DNA of 23,885 nt, from the NCBI GenBank assembly GCA_946803715.1, contig CAMPET010000118.1, positions 120,518 to 144,402 of the forward strand, in the 5' to 3' direction. Below, in pieces: positions 1 to 10,060 of this stretch. Position 1 is the stretch's first letter. Each line of letters opens with the position of its first letter. The stretch comes from Beroe ovata (taxonomy: Eukaryota > Ctenophora > Nuda > Beroida > Beroidae). Below the pieces are notes generated by a model. That model was not told the origin of the DNA and did not search any database. It saw only the letters and a list, made by a program, of their open reading frames with translations. The position numbers were made by a program, and so were the translations under genes.

Positions 1-1
1 T

Positions 2-1322
2 TACAGGGATCTTGCGTATTACAATCATACAGCAGTGAGCAAATACCCCCAATCCCAGGAATTACGGCGTAACAAGATGTCTGTGAAGCTGTACAAGCTA
101 ACACAGTCGCTGGAGGACACCATGAGGACGCTAAACCGGGCTCAGGAGCAGATCTTCCCGAGACCGAGTCACTCGGACAAGATACGGAAGATAAAGACGT
201 GGGATCAGACTACGTATAACTTTGATCTTAAACTCGCTTTCAGCAGGTATATACGTGCCGGTAAATGTAATAACGATAAAATGATACATACCTGTGCGAC
301 ATGACTCTCTCAGCTGCAATGTGACTCATTATAATCCACCGTTCTTTCAGTTGGTCACAGTGGCCCGAGTACAACTTCGGCATCCTGATTTGTGTTGGAC
401 GCTGTTTCCAGAAATCTCCAGACATCAAGTTCGAGGATGTGTTTATTGGTTCGAAGGAAGGGAATCGCCCTCTACTCTCTATCGATACTTACGAGGAAAA
501 TCATTCAAGGAAAAAACGGAGTGGATACGATTGCGTTAACCCGAAATATCAGAAGAAATGTTGCAGGTGAACAATGTTAACCAATCATACCGAGAATTCT
601 TTGTGTTTGTTGTCAAGATCTGTTTTCGTGGACACTGGACAAGTTATAACAACTTCAAATTTCAGGTACTCTTATTTCGTGAGGTTTGAGGATTTGGGTT
701 TGGGATGGATATTGGCTCCTGACGGGTACAATGCATATTATTGCAGTGGTGATTGTCCCTTTATGTACCTATCTGAACAAAAATCCAGGTGAGATTATGA
801 TTTCCACCCTAACCCATGGCCCTTGTTAACCCATGAACCTTAACTCATGATCCAGGATGATCGATATCAATTCTCGGAAACTCATTCACCCCGGCCATGA
901 TCCCATCCTTCCCGCAGCCTGTACTACACGTTTGTGTTAGCACGTGCGAACTACAACAATCCCATGGCATCGCCCCGACCCTGCTGTACCCCCGCTGTGC
1001 TGAGTGACCTTACCATCATGTTCAGTTCGGGCAGGGTCGATTCCCAGGTATATTGCAAAGTGCACGTGTAGCATTATAGCGCGATAATTGCGCACAACCA
1101 CCTTTTTACATGTGAGCAAAATTCCTGTGATTGGATCGTACCTGTCCGTGCGTGGTACAAGAATCACGCGCATTGGTTATCGCGATGGAATGTGTGTTGC
1201 AAATTAGACCTAATGGTTAGCAGTTACCACGTCTTCTAAGGTTTCCTCCCTAGGGGCAGCCCGTTGATATTGAGATTCACAATCTGAAGGATATGGTAGT
1301 GGAGGAGTGTGGTTGCTCATAG
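2..1322 (+). CDS. TGF-beta superfamily ligand, activin/myostatin-like (5' partial)
   Basis: This is a secreted growth-factor precursor that would signal through type I/II serine kinase receptors. Exons: 7-246 (or open to the window edge; bases 1-6 read as an acceptor, TTACAG), 351-566, 666-788, 918-1047, 1254-1322, with every phase closing. Late prodomain residues ([17 protein letters not shown]) lead to a furin site RKKR at 508-519. The mature domain is about 122 residues: DC, then [39 protein letters not shown] and the C-terminal VVEECGCS before the stop. The nine cysteines include the N-terminal C-x8-CC, seen in the TGF-beta/activin/myostatin branch and absent from BMPs. The C-x8-CCR spacing and YCSG(D/E)C look closest to myostatin/GDF11. 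The subfamily is inference. The 5' half lies outside the window. Confidence 0.93.
508..519 (+). other. Furin-type cleavage site of the TGF-beta ligand
   Basis: Codons 508-519 read RKKR, directly before SGYDC, the start of the mature domain. This is the canonical proprotein convertase motif R-x-(K/R)-R. Cleavage would release a mature chain beginning at codon 520. Confidence 0.9.
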
Positions 1323-2730
1323 CCACGCCCTCGACCACGCCCCACTTGACAGGTTTGTGTTAAAACACGTGCATTGCAGTTACACGTACCATGACAAACA
1401 TTGGGAAATGTAACCGTGGGAAATATCAGCTTTGTGGCCTAAGTTGTTGCAACATTTGTACTGGTATAACACTCTGTACATATTCCAGGGGTGGCTAATT
1501 CAAGTGAGAAAGTAGTGATGATGACGAAATAATGGTTATGACACACACACAAGAACCGCTAATCAGAGCAATGGGACCCGGAGACATGTCCCCAGACACC
1601 TGCTGTTATAGAAACACGTGCTATCATAGACACACGTGCTGTCTTAGAGATGGGGTCAGAGAGGTAGATGTTAGATACATGAACTGCTCAGATGATTGTC
1701 GAATCATCATGGATTCTCTTTGAGCATATCTGCATTTCATAAGAATTTAATTTATTCTATTTGATCGAGTATAGCTCAGCTTCATACTTGCGGATGATGA
1801 TATAGTACAAACTTGGATAGCAGAAGAGCCAAATTAGATTTACTAGTTTCTGCGTCATTACATTCACAATGAGTTGCTGGTTCGTGAATGACTAATGTCA
1901 TGTGTAATGTGTGTGACTATGACTGGACATATTTTATCGCTCATGAATGTTGTAACTGCTTACTATAACTTGTATTTTGTTGATACATTTTGAAGCTTGG
2001 ATTAAAAATTTTATGTTTTATGAATTTTTGTTGAATTATTTTAATATTTAATTTTACGGTCGCACTTCAACTTTAAGGTCGCACTTTAAGGTATTTTTAC
2101 TAAAGAAAATATCCTATACTCGAAATTATATCATGCCAAAAATGAAAAAAGTTTTGTACACTTATAATCTGCAATCGCTCGCTTAATAATAGCAATTCCA
2201 ATTTAATTTTAATAGGTAATTGCAGATACTGTTACAATTTTATGTGTTGAATTATGGTAGATAATTATATGCAATTTATTGATTAGCCGCGGTAATAACT
2301 CTTGGAGTAAATTGATCATCAATACTTATAGTTATATTCACGACACAGCACTCTCAACTCTAAAACATTTGTTGATATTTCTCATTTAATTGATATTTGA
2401 ATTTTATACGAGTCATTCACCCTGTTATATCATATGAAATTGAATATGATTTAGCCAGAACAGAAGGCACTTGCAGAATTTTTACGGCATTGAATTGACT
2501 CATGTAGTGCAGTTTGCTGTTTACCTAATATTGCCCAAAAAATGAAAATGATTGACTGAATGTAGTGTGAACTTGAAGTAGTAGTGTTAAGCTTATATTG
2601 GGCTTGGAGCTTTCCATCTTTGACTATCACTATCGTCTCATGATATGATCAATCCACAGATTCATATTGTTGTTTTATCAGAGTTAGACTTAGAGATACT
2701 CAAATTCAAACTATAATAATATCTCATGTG
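1323..2730. other. 3' flank of the TGF-beta gene and AT-rich intergenic DNA
   Basis: I see no credible coding exon here. The first 400 bases are probably 3' UTR. A 63-codon open frame at 1532-1723 shows no family pattern and overlaps short CACGTG-containing imperfect repeats (about 1598-1650). From about 1740 the sequence is strongly AT-rich. Confidence 0.6.
2001..2006 (+). terminator. Possible poly(A) signal (ATTAAA) of the TGF-beta gene
   Basis: This ATTAAA lies 679 bases past the stop codon, followed by a T-rich stretch. It is the clearest poly(A) hexamer variant I found in the 3' flank. A short hexamer in AT-rich DNA is weak evidence. Confidence 0.3.
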
Positions 2731-3049
2731 ATCCCAGACTCACGTTCACACGTTGCATGGCCGAAAATTTGCGGCTCGCGACAGCACTCAGCTTGCCAAT
2801 GCCTGTCTGTCTACGATAGGCCCGGGTTTCGCGCGCCGCTGACGCGGACGCGATCGCCGCTTATCTGTTATCGCGCCAGAGGGCCTAGCATGGCATTGCA
2901 TTGTGCATCGCCAGGTTGCCTGGCGATGCTAGGCCCAGCTGATTTGCGGCGCGCGCGCAATGAAATTCTCGACAGGGGCTATCATCGACAGCCAAATCGC
3001 CAGGCAACACTTGTACTCAGCAGCAAGCAGGGTCTAGCGTACGCGCGTA

Positions 3050-3151
3050 TTGTAGGATTTTACCCTACCTATACCGTCGGTGCGCGCGATTTTCAATCCG
3101 CCCTTGCCAGGGATAAAATCCCGCCAGCAAGGGTAGGGTGAAATCTTACAA
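3050..3151 (+). mobile_element. Foldback/MITE-like element copy A
   Basis: The left end TTGTAGGATTTTACCCTACC pairs with the right end GGTAGGGTGAAATCTTACAA as terminal inverted repeats of about 20 bases with two mismatches. An inner palindrome, GGGATAAAATCCC, is flanked by CCTTGC and GCAAGG arms, so the whole unit can fold on itself. No coding capacity; no clear target-site duplication. Confidence 0.75.
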
Positions 3152-3199
3152 ACGCGCGTACAGCTGTAGCCCGGTAACCACTAGCTGCAGGCGCGATCA

Positions 3200-3250
3200 T
3201 TGTAGGATTTCACCCTACCCTTGGCCTTGCTGGCGGGATTTTATCCCTGG
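3200..3250 (-). mobile_element. Truncated foldback element copy C (inverted)
   Basis: Starts TTGTAGGATTTCACCCTACCC and runs through the GGCGGGATTTTATCCCTGG core in the opposite orientation to copy A. It then breaks off and joins a duplicated GGCGATGCTAGGCCCAGCTGA segment that also occurs at about 2922-2942. Confidence 0.7.
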
Positions 3251-3670
3251 CGGCACGTTGCCTGGCGATGCTAGGCCCAGCTGACGCGAGCCGCGAAGCG
3301 GCGAGCGACAGCAAGCAAACTGAGAATAAGTTTGCGCGCGCGCAACGAAATTCTCNTGAGTAGAACAGGGGCGCGCAACGTGTGCACACTTTATGGTGGT
3401 GACAATTTTGTTGTATACAAGTAGATTGTCCAGGCACAGACCTCCTTTGCATTGAGGGACCTGTGGAGTCGGGTCACGCGCGCGTACTGGCGAGTCCATT
3501 GGCGTGAGGTGGGTTGCTGTCTGTCTACGATAGGCCCGGGTTTCGCGCGCCGCTGACGCGATCGCCGCTTATCGCGCCAGAGGGCTTAGCAGTAGCATTG
3601 CAATTGCATTGTGCATCGCCAGGCAACACTCGTACTCAGCAGCAAGCAGGGTCTAGCGTACGCGTATTGA

Positions 3671-3778
3671 TTGTAGGATTTTACCCTACCGTCGGTGCGC
3701 GCGATTTTCAATCCGCCGGCCGCGGCCTTGCCAGGGATAAAATCCCGCCAGCAAGGCAAGGGTAGGGTGAAATCCTAC
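3671..3778 (+). mobile_element. Foldback/MITE-like element copy B
   Basis: Same orientation and order as copy A: the TTGTAGGATTTTACCCTACC end, GTCGGTGCGCGCGATTTTCA, the GGGATAAAATCCC core, and the GGTAGGGTGAAATCCTAC end. It has a GGCCGCGGCCTTG segment that copy A lacks. The right terminus ends CCTACTG rather than CCTACAA. Confidence 0.75.
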
Positions 3779-3947
3779 TGTTCCCGCGCTGCGTGACCCA
3801 AATACTCCGCGCGCGTCTCCTTTCTACGACTTTTCAGGTCACTGAGTAGAACAGGGGCGCGCAACGTGTGCACAAATCCTACAAACGCGCGTACAGCTGC
3901 AGCCCGGTAACCACTGCACTAGCTGCACAGGCGCGATGCCGCGATCA

Positions 3948-4053
3948 TTGTAGGATTTCACCCTACCCTTGCTGGCGGGATTTTATATCCCTGGCATTGG
4001 CAAGGCCGCGGATTGAAAATCGCGCGCACCGACGGTAGGGTAAAATCCTACAA
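3948..4053 (-). mobile_element. Foldback/MITE-like element copy D (inverted)
   Basis: An almost complete reverse-complement copy of B, from TTGTAGGATTTCACCCTACC to GGTAGGGTAAAATCCTACAA, including CCGCGGATTGAAAATCGCGC. Together B and D form a long inverted repeat around 3779-3947. Confidence 0.75.
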
Positions 4054-4510
4054 GCGCGATCATGAAACTGAAATGAGAAATGACAGGTCGCGGTCGAGGT
4101 CGCAGAATTTCAATTGAAAATATTTTGCCGAATGTTGTATATCTGTTCAGTTGCTTATTAGTTTCTCGATCTGATCGTGCGCGCACGCCGCGCCTTCATC
4201 TCTTATGCAAATTATATATGCCACCTTTCCCCGCGCTCGCGTTTAGCGTTCATCTGTGATCGAACTCAAGATCTAAAACAGGTTTGTTTCGCGGCCTTTG
4301 ATGCAGAAGGCGCGCGCGCGAGAAACAGAGGCGTCAGTTTTGTATGATTTCACCCTACCCTATGAAGCGGCAAGCGTCAGCGAGGTTGCAAGCGTTAGCA
4401 GCACGCACAAATCTGTACTAGAGTCGGGTCTATATAATCGACAAATAACAACTAATTCGATCGAGCAATAATAGGCAATATTGACAATTGACAGATTTCA
4501 CCCTATCGAA

Positions 4511-5032
4511 TTGAACTTGACCTTTTGGCTTCTGGGAGCTGCGTCCCCAGACCCCTACTCCTCATTATAAAAATAAAATTGAATGAATCGACCTGCATTA
4601 CCCATGGTGAAAATTTGAGAATTCAATTTTCTGCTTTTCTTACAATAGCTCTGGATATTACTGAGCCCCATCAGAAAAAAATGTATGGCTATGTGTCTAC
4701 TGCCTGGGCAGGGAGTAATTCTGTGCTGGTGCTTGCATAAATATCTTCTGTTATGATGAGCATGATTGATGATAGCAAACTAGAAATCAACAATTGCCAA
4801 GTCACTATCATATTCTGGGGAACTTGTTCTTCCCGAATTGCTTCTTTTCAGCCCCGGCTTGATCCTATTCCTGGGCTTAAATGAAACCAATTGCTTGCTG
4901 AGAGATGCAGTGCTATTTCTAGCAGATGCCGTTTCCCCACCTGTCAAGTGTTAATGAATAACAATATGTGATAGGTCAAGAAATGAAGAACATATGTTTC
5001 TTCATCTTTATGATACGGGAGAATGCCAATAG
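4511..5032. other. Intergenic, downstream of the minus-strand GPCR gene
   Basis: I see no recognisable exon on either strand. A 71-codon plus-strand frame (4525-4740) has no family pattern. For the minus-strand gene, the nearest poly(A)-like hexamer is a CATAAA variant at 5007-5012, about 20 bases past its stop, which is too weak to annotate. Confidence 0.5.
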
Positions 5033-8000
5033 TCAGTAATTACAAAAGTTGTGAAAATTAAGGGATATAGGTAAGTTACCATTTCCAAGCTTCGAAAATT
5101 CTGATGGCTTCCCCTCTATCCTTTTCTTAGAAACCATTTTGTTGTCATAGCTCATGTCTGAAATTGCCTCAAATCCTGCAATGAAGAAAATTATAGAGAA
5201 AAATGTTGAGCCAATCATTACCTAATATGTTAATATTGAGTGAATCATTGACAAATATTAATCCAAGATTAAGACCAACCTAAGTATGTTCTCCATCGCT
5301 CTTTCACATCAGCCTTGATAGCACAGTGGAAAAAGAAGAATAGGAAACCCTAGAAAATGGAAATTGTGAAATCTATGCATTGGTGTTAATATGTTTCAGT
5401 CTGATATTCTGATATACAGAAATAAGAGATAACCTGGCCTTTTTAGCCACCAACCTGCAGAGAATTGCAAACAGTGAACATGTAAGCCACAGTCTCCCTC
5501 ATGAATGGGATCATGTCCAATAGAAGTAATGGACCAAGAAGCCATGTTATTCCTAGGAGGACCATGACTGAAACAGAAGCTCGGACTTTTGTTAACTTCT
5601 GTTTCAAATCCAGAGATGTCCCATAAGTTGATGGCATGTTGTCAAACTTAATTTTGTTCTGTGAACTGGTTATCTGAAAATGTTCAATACATAAGATGAG
5701 GAACAATCATGTAATCGTCCAGATTTAGAATTAGTTTTGTCTGATGCTTACTTCTTGTGTTACTCTCACAAACAAGTATGTGTTGATGAGTATCACCATT
5801 GTTATTGGGACCATAAACATTGCTATCATGGGTGTCTTTCTCAACCAACAGCTGAAGAATTGTGCTCTGTCAAGATCCAAGTTGATTACCTGTTAATTTC
5901 ATGACCATGACAGGTTTTCTTGATATACTCAGTACTCACAACTGATCAATCTCATAATTATCTGAATCCCAGAGATAAGTTGCTGCTACCACTATCATTG
6001 GAAAACCTGAAGTCCATGTACATAATCAATAATTGTTGTTAATTTGTAAGGTTGTTATATGATCAGACACACATGGGTACTTAAAACACAACGGGCTACT
6101 CCTTGCTTACCCCAGGCAAAAACAGCACATTTGATAAGGAATGTGCTACTGAGATGCCCAAAAACCCGTACTATCATCACATATAGATGGATTCCCTCTA
6201 TGCCCATCCACAAGATTGAACAAAGGAAGAAATAGTGACACAGAATTCCACTTGTGAGGCAGAGCCATGGAGTTTGAACCTGGATCATACAAATCATTGG
6301 ATAGAATCCCTGATCAGTGAAAGCTTCTATATGATGATGAAACCAATGAAATGATCAAGCATGGAAACCCGAACCTCATCAATTCCAACCATGAAGACAG
6401 TGTTGGCTAATAAGAGTGCTGCACTCATATTGATGTGAACCTTAGTTGAAACAGGTTTCCTTATTGCTCTGGAGTTGGATTTGATTCAATTGGTGAAATA
6501 AGCTTCTGAATCTAAATGTGATCTCAAGCACAATCAAGTTGATCAGCTATTCCGTACTTGATCTCCATAACACTACCTAAATACCGATAACCCTATAAGG
6601 GAGAGTATAAGTCCGATTATTGACAAGCTACATCCCAGATAAGTGAAAACTTCCAAGACATCTTTGTGTAGTGGTGCTAGTGGTTCACTGCTCATCAAGA
6701 TTGCAAAACTGGTCAGGTGATTCGTTTCACAGTGCACATAGTTTTGTGTACTCAAGATTGTTGTTACTGGTGCTATTTTTCCTGCAGAATTGAAGCTTGT
6801 TATCATATAGGTACCTTCAATGATTAACTTCATTTTGTTATGTTGTTATACATAATATAGTTCGCGTTTCGTTGAATCTTAACATCTAACTTACTGTCCC
6901 TTGCTCCATTAATTGAGTCCATCCAATATATGCAAACAGACTTATTGCTTGCTCCCTTGTTCAACGTTTTCATCTTAAACTGTACTGGCGGATCAATATC
7001 TGAAATCATTAGTAAATTGTAGAAGTTGTTAGCTCAATCAAGAATCAATATCCGTTTTTATACTTACCTCTTACACTATCCAAGCCAGCTATTCCAGCAG
7101 AGAAAACTTTGCTCTGCAAGGTTCGAGATCCGTTGAAAATTTCTTCTGTTGTGAAGAAGGTTGTGCTCTTAAACACAACGAAATAGAACCTGAGTTAAAT
7201 CAACTTCTTACTTCATTCGACCACTCAAGATTGCCAATCATAATTTCAAGATTTCACGTGATTTAGGTTAGAATAAGGCAATAAGAAACACAGCATTTCA
7301 GTAACTTGTTTTTCTCTTTAAGCGATCTGGTGATAGTTGCTGGAATAGTCACAGCAATTTCCTCATTTTCCTCACTAATGGATATATCATCAACTGTGGT
7401 GATACTGACACTCCCTCCTGGATTGGCGAGAAATTTCAAGTAGCCAAGTTATTAAATCTAATTGTGAATGGTGAGCTGTTATAAGCGAAACACGAAAGAT
7501 CGGAGATGCATCACCTGGTGGGCTTGATAGCTTTAGTGACTCAGACTGGTTTTTTGGCAGGCTGATCAATGCAATTTTCAGGTTGTCCATCAAAATTTTG
7601 ACTGGTTCATCATTCACTTCAGTTCTGTATAATACATCGTCTAGGGCCTTCAGATACCTGAATAGGTATTTCTGGTCACCCAGGACCTCTGTTATGGCCT
7701 TGATACCATACTAACATGGCTTGACCTTGATACCATGGCATAACTCGTAATAATGACATGATTGGAACGGTTTGAAGTTCTGAGCTACCTCTCCGTGGCG
7801 AGAGCTGACTTGTAGCCCACATTGTTGCCGGCATTGGCAAACTTATCAATCACTTCCAGAACATTTTGATTGACTGCTTCATAGTCCGATTCTGGTGTCT
7901 CCTGAGCTAGAATTCCATCAATGATACTTGCTCCCATGTCATACCTAGGAGAAAAGATGAGAGACAATCACTAAATCATGTTATCTCGTTAGTTATAAGA

Positions 8001-10060
8001 GGTTTTGCTATTCTTAAATCTTATTATAACAAAAGTTCCTTTTACCCATCTTCGTCGATATATTCTTGACCAATGTTTGCGGTTGTTTCCCTTAGTTCAA
8101 CTGATTTCACTAACGACGTTTGCTATTAGGAGGGCACAACATCAGTCATTGAGCCTCAAAAACTTTTCAGTAACGTTGTTTATTAATGAGCTAAAACCAC
8201 TCACATCTGATTCTAATATTTCTTTGAGATCATTATTGACTCCTGATGAATATGGACAGTTCTCGTACGAGGTTTCTAGAACGCATATCTGAAAATTGGT
8301 CATGAGAAGGACGTTTCTGATGTATCATAGCAGTTGTAAACGAAACTTGTGATCCAATACACTAATACAGATCGAGGACCAAGATGACACCCAAATTGTA
8401 CCTGATTTGTGGAGCAAGTGCATGTGGCGGTGGCGATGTGATTTTCAGAGTATTCGCATGGTAGAGTGCCACCATTATTGGGCCAGGAGTAGGACCCTTT
8501 GTTGGTAACTTCGGTGAAAGAATTACACTCTCCTGTTAATGAGGACAGTTAGCTAATTGGTTGGTGGTAGGTGTTACCAATTCGGGAAATCTTGTCTCCT
8601 ATTTTGAAGTGCCTGGCATGAAATATATGACGATTTCTAAACTCGCCTACTGGCAGTTGTACTGCGTCAGCTATGAAAAACTCTCCAGCGAACTCGAGGC
8701 CAACCAATCTTTGCATGTCATCGCCTCCCAATGGAGGACTATAGTCTTGTTCTGGCTCTGCTAGAAGCAGTATCTGCATCAGAGTCTTTGTCTCTGATAC
8801 GAATCTGGTTGCAGAGAGCATTAACAAAGTCCTATGCAATATACTATCTTCTGCCGGATTCCCTTTATGTAAGTGCCATATTTTGATGTTCTCATACGAG
8901 CCTCGATAATAGTTACCTGTACTTGTACTCGTCACTGAACCAATGATAACGGTTTTTCGTAGCATCCCCCTCACTCAACTCCTTCATGACTGCCGCCCTA
9001 ACTGCTATGTGGACATCTTCCGTACCGAGTATCTTGTTGTTGGAGAGAAGAGCATCTTGGCCGGGGAGGTATTCAATGCCTCCATCCAGTGTCAACCCAA
9101 CCTGTACTCGGGAACCTAGTGGAGAGGATTGTCAGGGTTCTACAATCTACACTCGGAGAGTACGTAGATCAACGTGTATGATATCATGGACCAAGTTACC
9201 AAGTTGGTTATTTCAGAGCTCTTACCACAAATCACTGTGTCTGATAGTTGGCTCTCCCCAATACTAGCAGATTGACACATCAACTGTAATTTGTTGTTTT
9301 CTTGTATGCTGGAAACATGTATTTAGGATTTATAGAGTTGATGTATTTTGGATTTATAGAGTTGGTGGAAGTGATCGAATTTATGAAAGTAGCAATACAG
9401 GTGGTGTTCTGAAACCAAGGATGATTTACCTCGGACCCCTATAATCCATAACGAACATGTCAAGGTCATCGACGCATCTGATTTCATCCATGTCTTGGAA
9501 GTACAGCTTAGCATCAGGTTCAAGTGCTAAAGCGACACCACCAGCGAAGAGTTCTATGTTCTTTGGGTACAGGCAGTATATTGGATCTGGCAAGAGAAAT
9601 AGGTATCATTTTTCCACCGCGATTTGTCCTACTTATCAGAGACTATCTAAGTGGAATCTACTCAAACACAGATTCTATGTCATGATGTAGGTAACACTTA
9701 CGTGTACACTTATCCTGATGGTCCCATTCGGAATCCGGGGCTTCTTCCCAATTTCCCATCTCGTTACACGATAAGGTCTTTGATAGCTGAGAGCCGTCAT
9801 TCCCAAAACTCCGACCTTCCTCACACGTCAGAGTAACTGTTGTTTCCTCTGGATATCCCTGGAAAATAGGTTAGCATTTTTAATCATACAATCATCGAGG
9901 TATTCGTTGCTGCACGAATCACAGGCGGTTTGAAGACATGTGTTTCATGGATTGGTTCGCAGTGTACCGACCTTTAGATCATCATCATAGTCAGTGTCCA
10001 GGTGATCCCAATGTGATTTAGAGAAATCAGTAGCTAGATTTCGGGGTGCTTTGCACGATA
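5033..10060 (-). CDS. Adhesion GPCR (CCP - unknown - HormR - GAIN/GPS - 7TM)
   Basis: A cell-surface receptor of the adhesion GPCR class. Exons in coding order: 10060-9972, 9858-9702, 9586-9430, 9263-9226, 9115-8917, 8804-8578, 8532-8402, 8288-8205, 8122-8046, 7944-7789, 7657-7515, 7417-7306, 7189-7068, 6999-6895, 6781-6577, 6468-6375, 6279-6111, 6006-5940, 5866-5752, 5673-5455, 5349-5280, 5175-5033. All phases close, giving about 958 residues. Order: a CCP/sushi module (about 1-82), a stretch of about 200 residues I cannot assign, HormR (GSYSWP, ATATCTC), GAIN, GPS (NHLTSFAILM), then seven helices. TM3 carries HYFFLCSILWMGIEG, extracellular loop 2 has FFSCWL, and TM7 is NSLQGFLFFFFHC. The tail is about 55 residues. 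The exon with start codon and signal peptide is missing. The donor at 7305 is weak (GTTACT). Confidence 0.92.
6577..6999 (-). other. Divergent GPS motif and first membrane helix
   Basis: Exon 6999-6895 gives VCIYWMDSINGARD; exon 6781-6577 gives NYVHCETNHLTSFAILM followed by a hydrophobic helix (CSLSIIGLILSLIGLSVF). The cleavage tripeptide H-L-T and the downstream tethered-agonist-like TSFAILM are intact. The usual second Trp, the GC cysteine and the last cysteine of C-x-C (here C-E-T) are absent. Confidence 0.85.
8205..8532 (-). other. HormR domain of the adhesion GPCR
   Basis: Exons 8532-8402 and 8288-8205 read ECNSFTEVTNKGSYSWP, then GGTLPCEYSENHIATATCTC, then ICVLETSYENCPYSSG. The G-x-Y-x-W-P, C-E-Y and A-T-x-x-C signature is that of hormone-receptor-like (HRM) domains, which commonly precede GAIN in this receptor class. 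Confidence 0.8.
9702..10060 (-). other. CCP (sushi) module of the adhesion GPCR
   Basis: Two exons (10060-9972 and 9858-9702) encode a four-cysteine module: SCKAPRNL, YPEETTVTLTCEEG, KTLSCNEMGNW and DKC. The P-x-x-x-V-x-x-x-C, L-S-C-x-x-x-G-x-W and final C spacing is the CCP pattern, usually a protein-binding module. It is a little longer than the usual 60 residues because of an acidic insert (DTDYDDDLK). Confidence 0.8.

Larger units (their letters stand above)
2740..4510. repeat. CpG-rich cluster of duplicated foldback (MITE-like) repeats
   Basis: This is a mosaic of repeated modules with many CGCG runs, unlike the AT-rich flanks. A module starting CTGTCTACGATAGGCCCGGG occurs near 2807 and 3520. 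Another, with GAGTAGAACAGGGGCGCGCA, occurs near 3357 and 3844. A third (ACGCGCGTACAGCTG then CCCGGTAACCACT) occurs near 3152 and 3883. Four copies of a foldback element lie among them (separate entries), and lone element-end motifs appear near 4340 and 4492. Order and spacing suggest a tandem duplication of about 0.7 kb with later rearrangement. Open frames inside (for example 2728-3141) follow the repeats and match no protein pattern. No transposase is visible. Confidence 0.85.

Noticed and set aside
2728-3141. 137-codon plus-strand open frame in the CpG-rich patch
   Set aside because: It runs through foldback element A and duplicated modules. The related frame in the second copy (3514-3765) differs by indels, and no protein pattern is visible.
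5867-5889. Upstream acceptor (AACAG) for the TM5 exon
   Set aside because: It breaks phase with the TM4 exon. The acceptor GACAG before 5866 gives a continuous frame through extracellular loop 2.
8898-8936. A 19-base intron (GTGACGAGTACAAGTACAG) joining two receptor frames
   Set aside because: Too short for a spliceosomal intron. A normal donor at 8916 and acceptor at 8805 join the frames in correct phase.
8549-8974. A single 141-residue minus-strand coding exon
   Set aside because: Only 8804-8578 fits the splice signals and phases of the receptor. The upstream part of the frame is intron and overlaps exon 9115-8917 in another frame.
9264-9283. Upstream acceptor (TTACAG) for the small receptor exon ending at 9226
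   Set aside because: Using it gives a phase clash with the preceding exon. The acceptor CTGCTAG before 9263 restores the phase.
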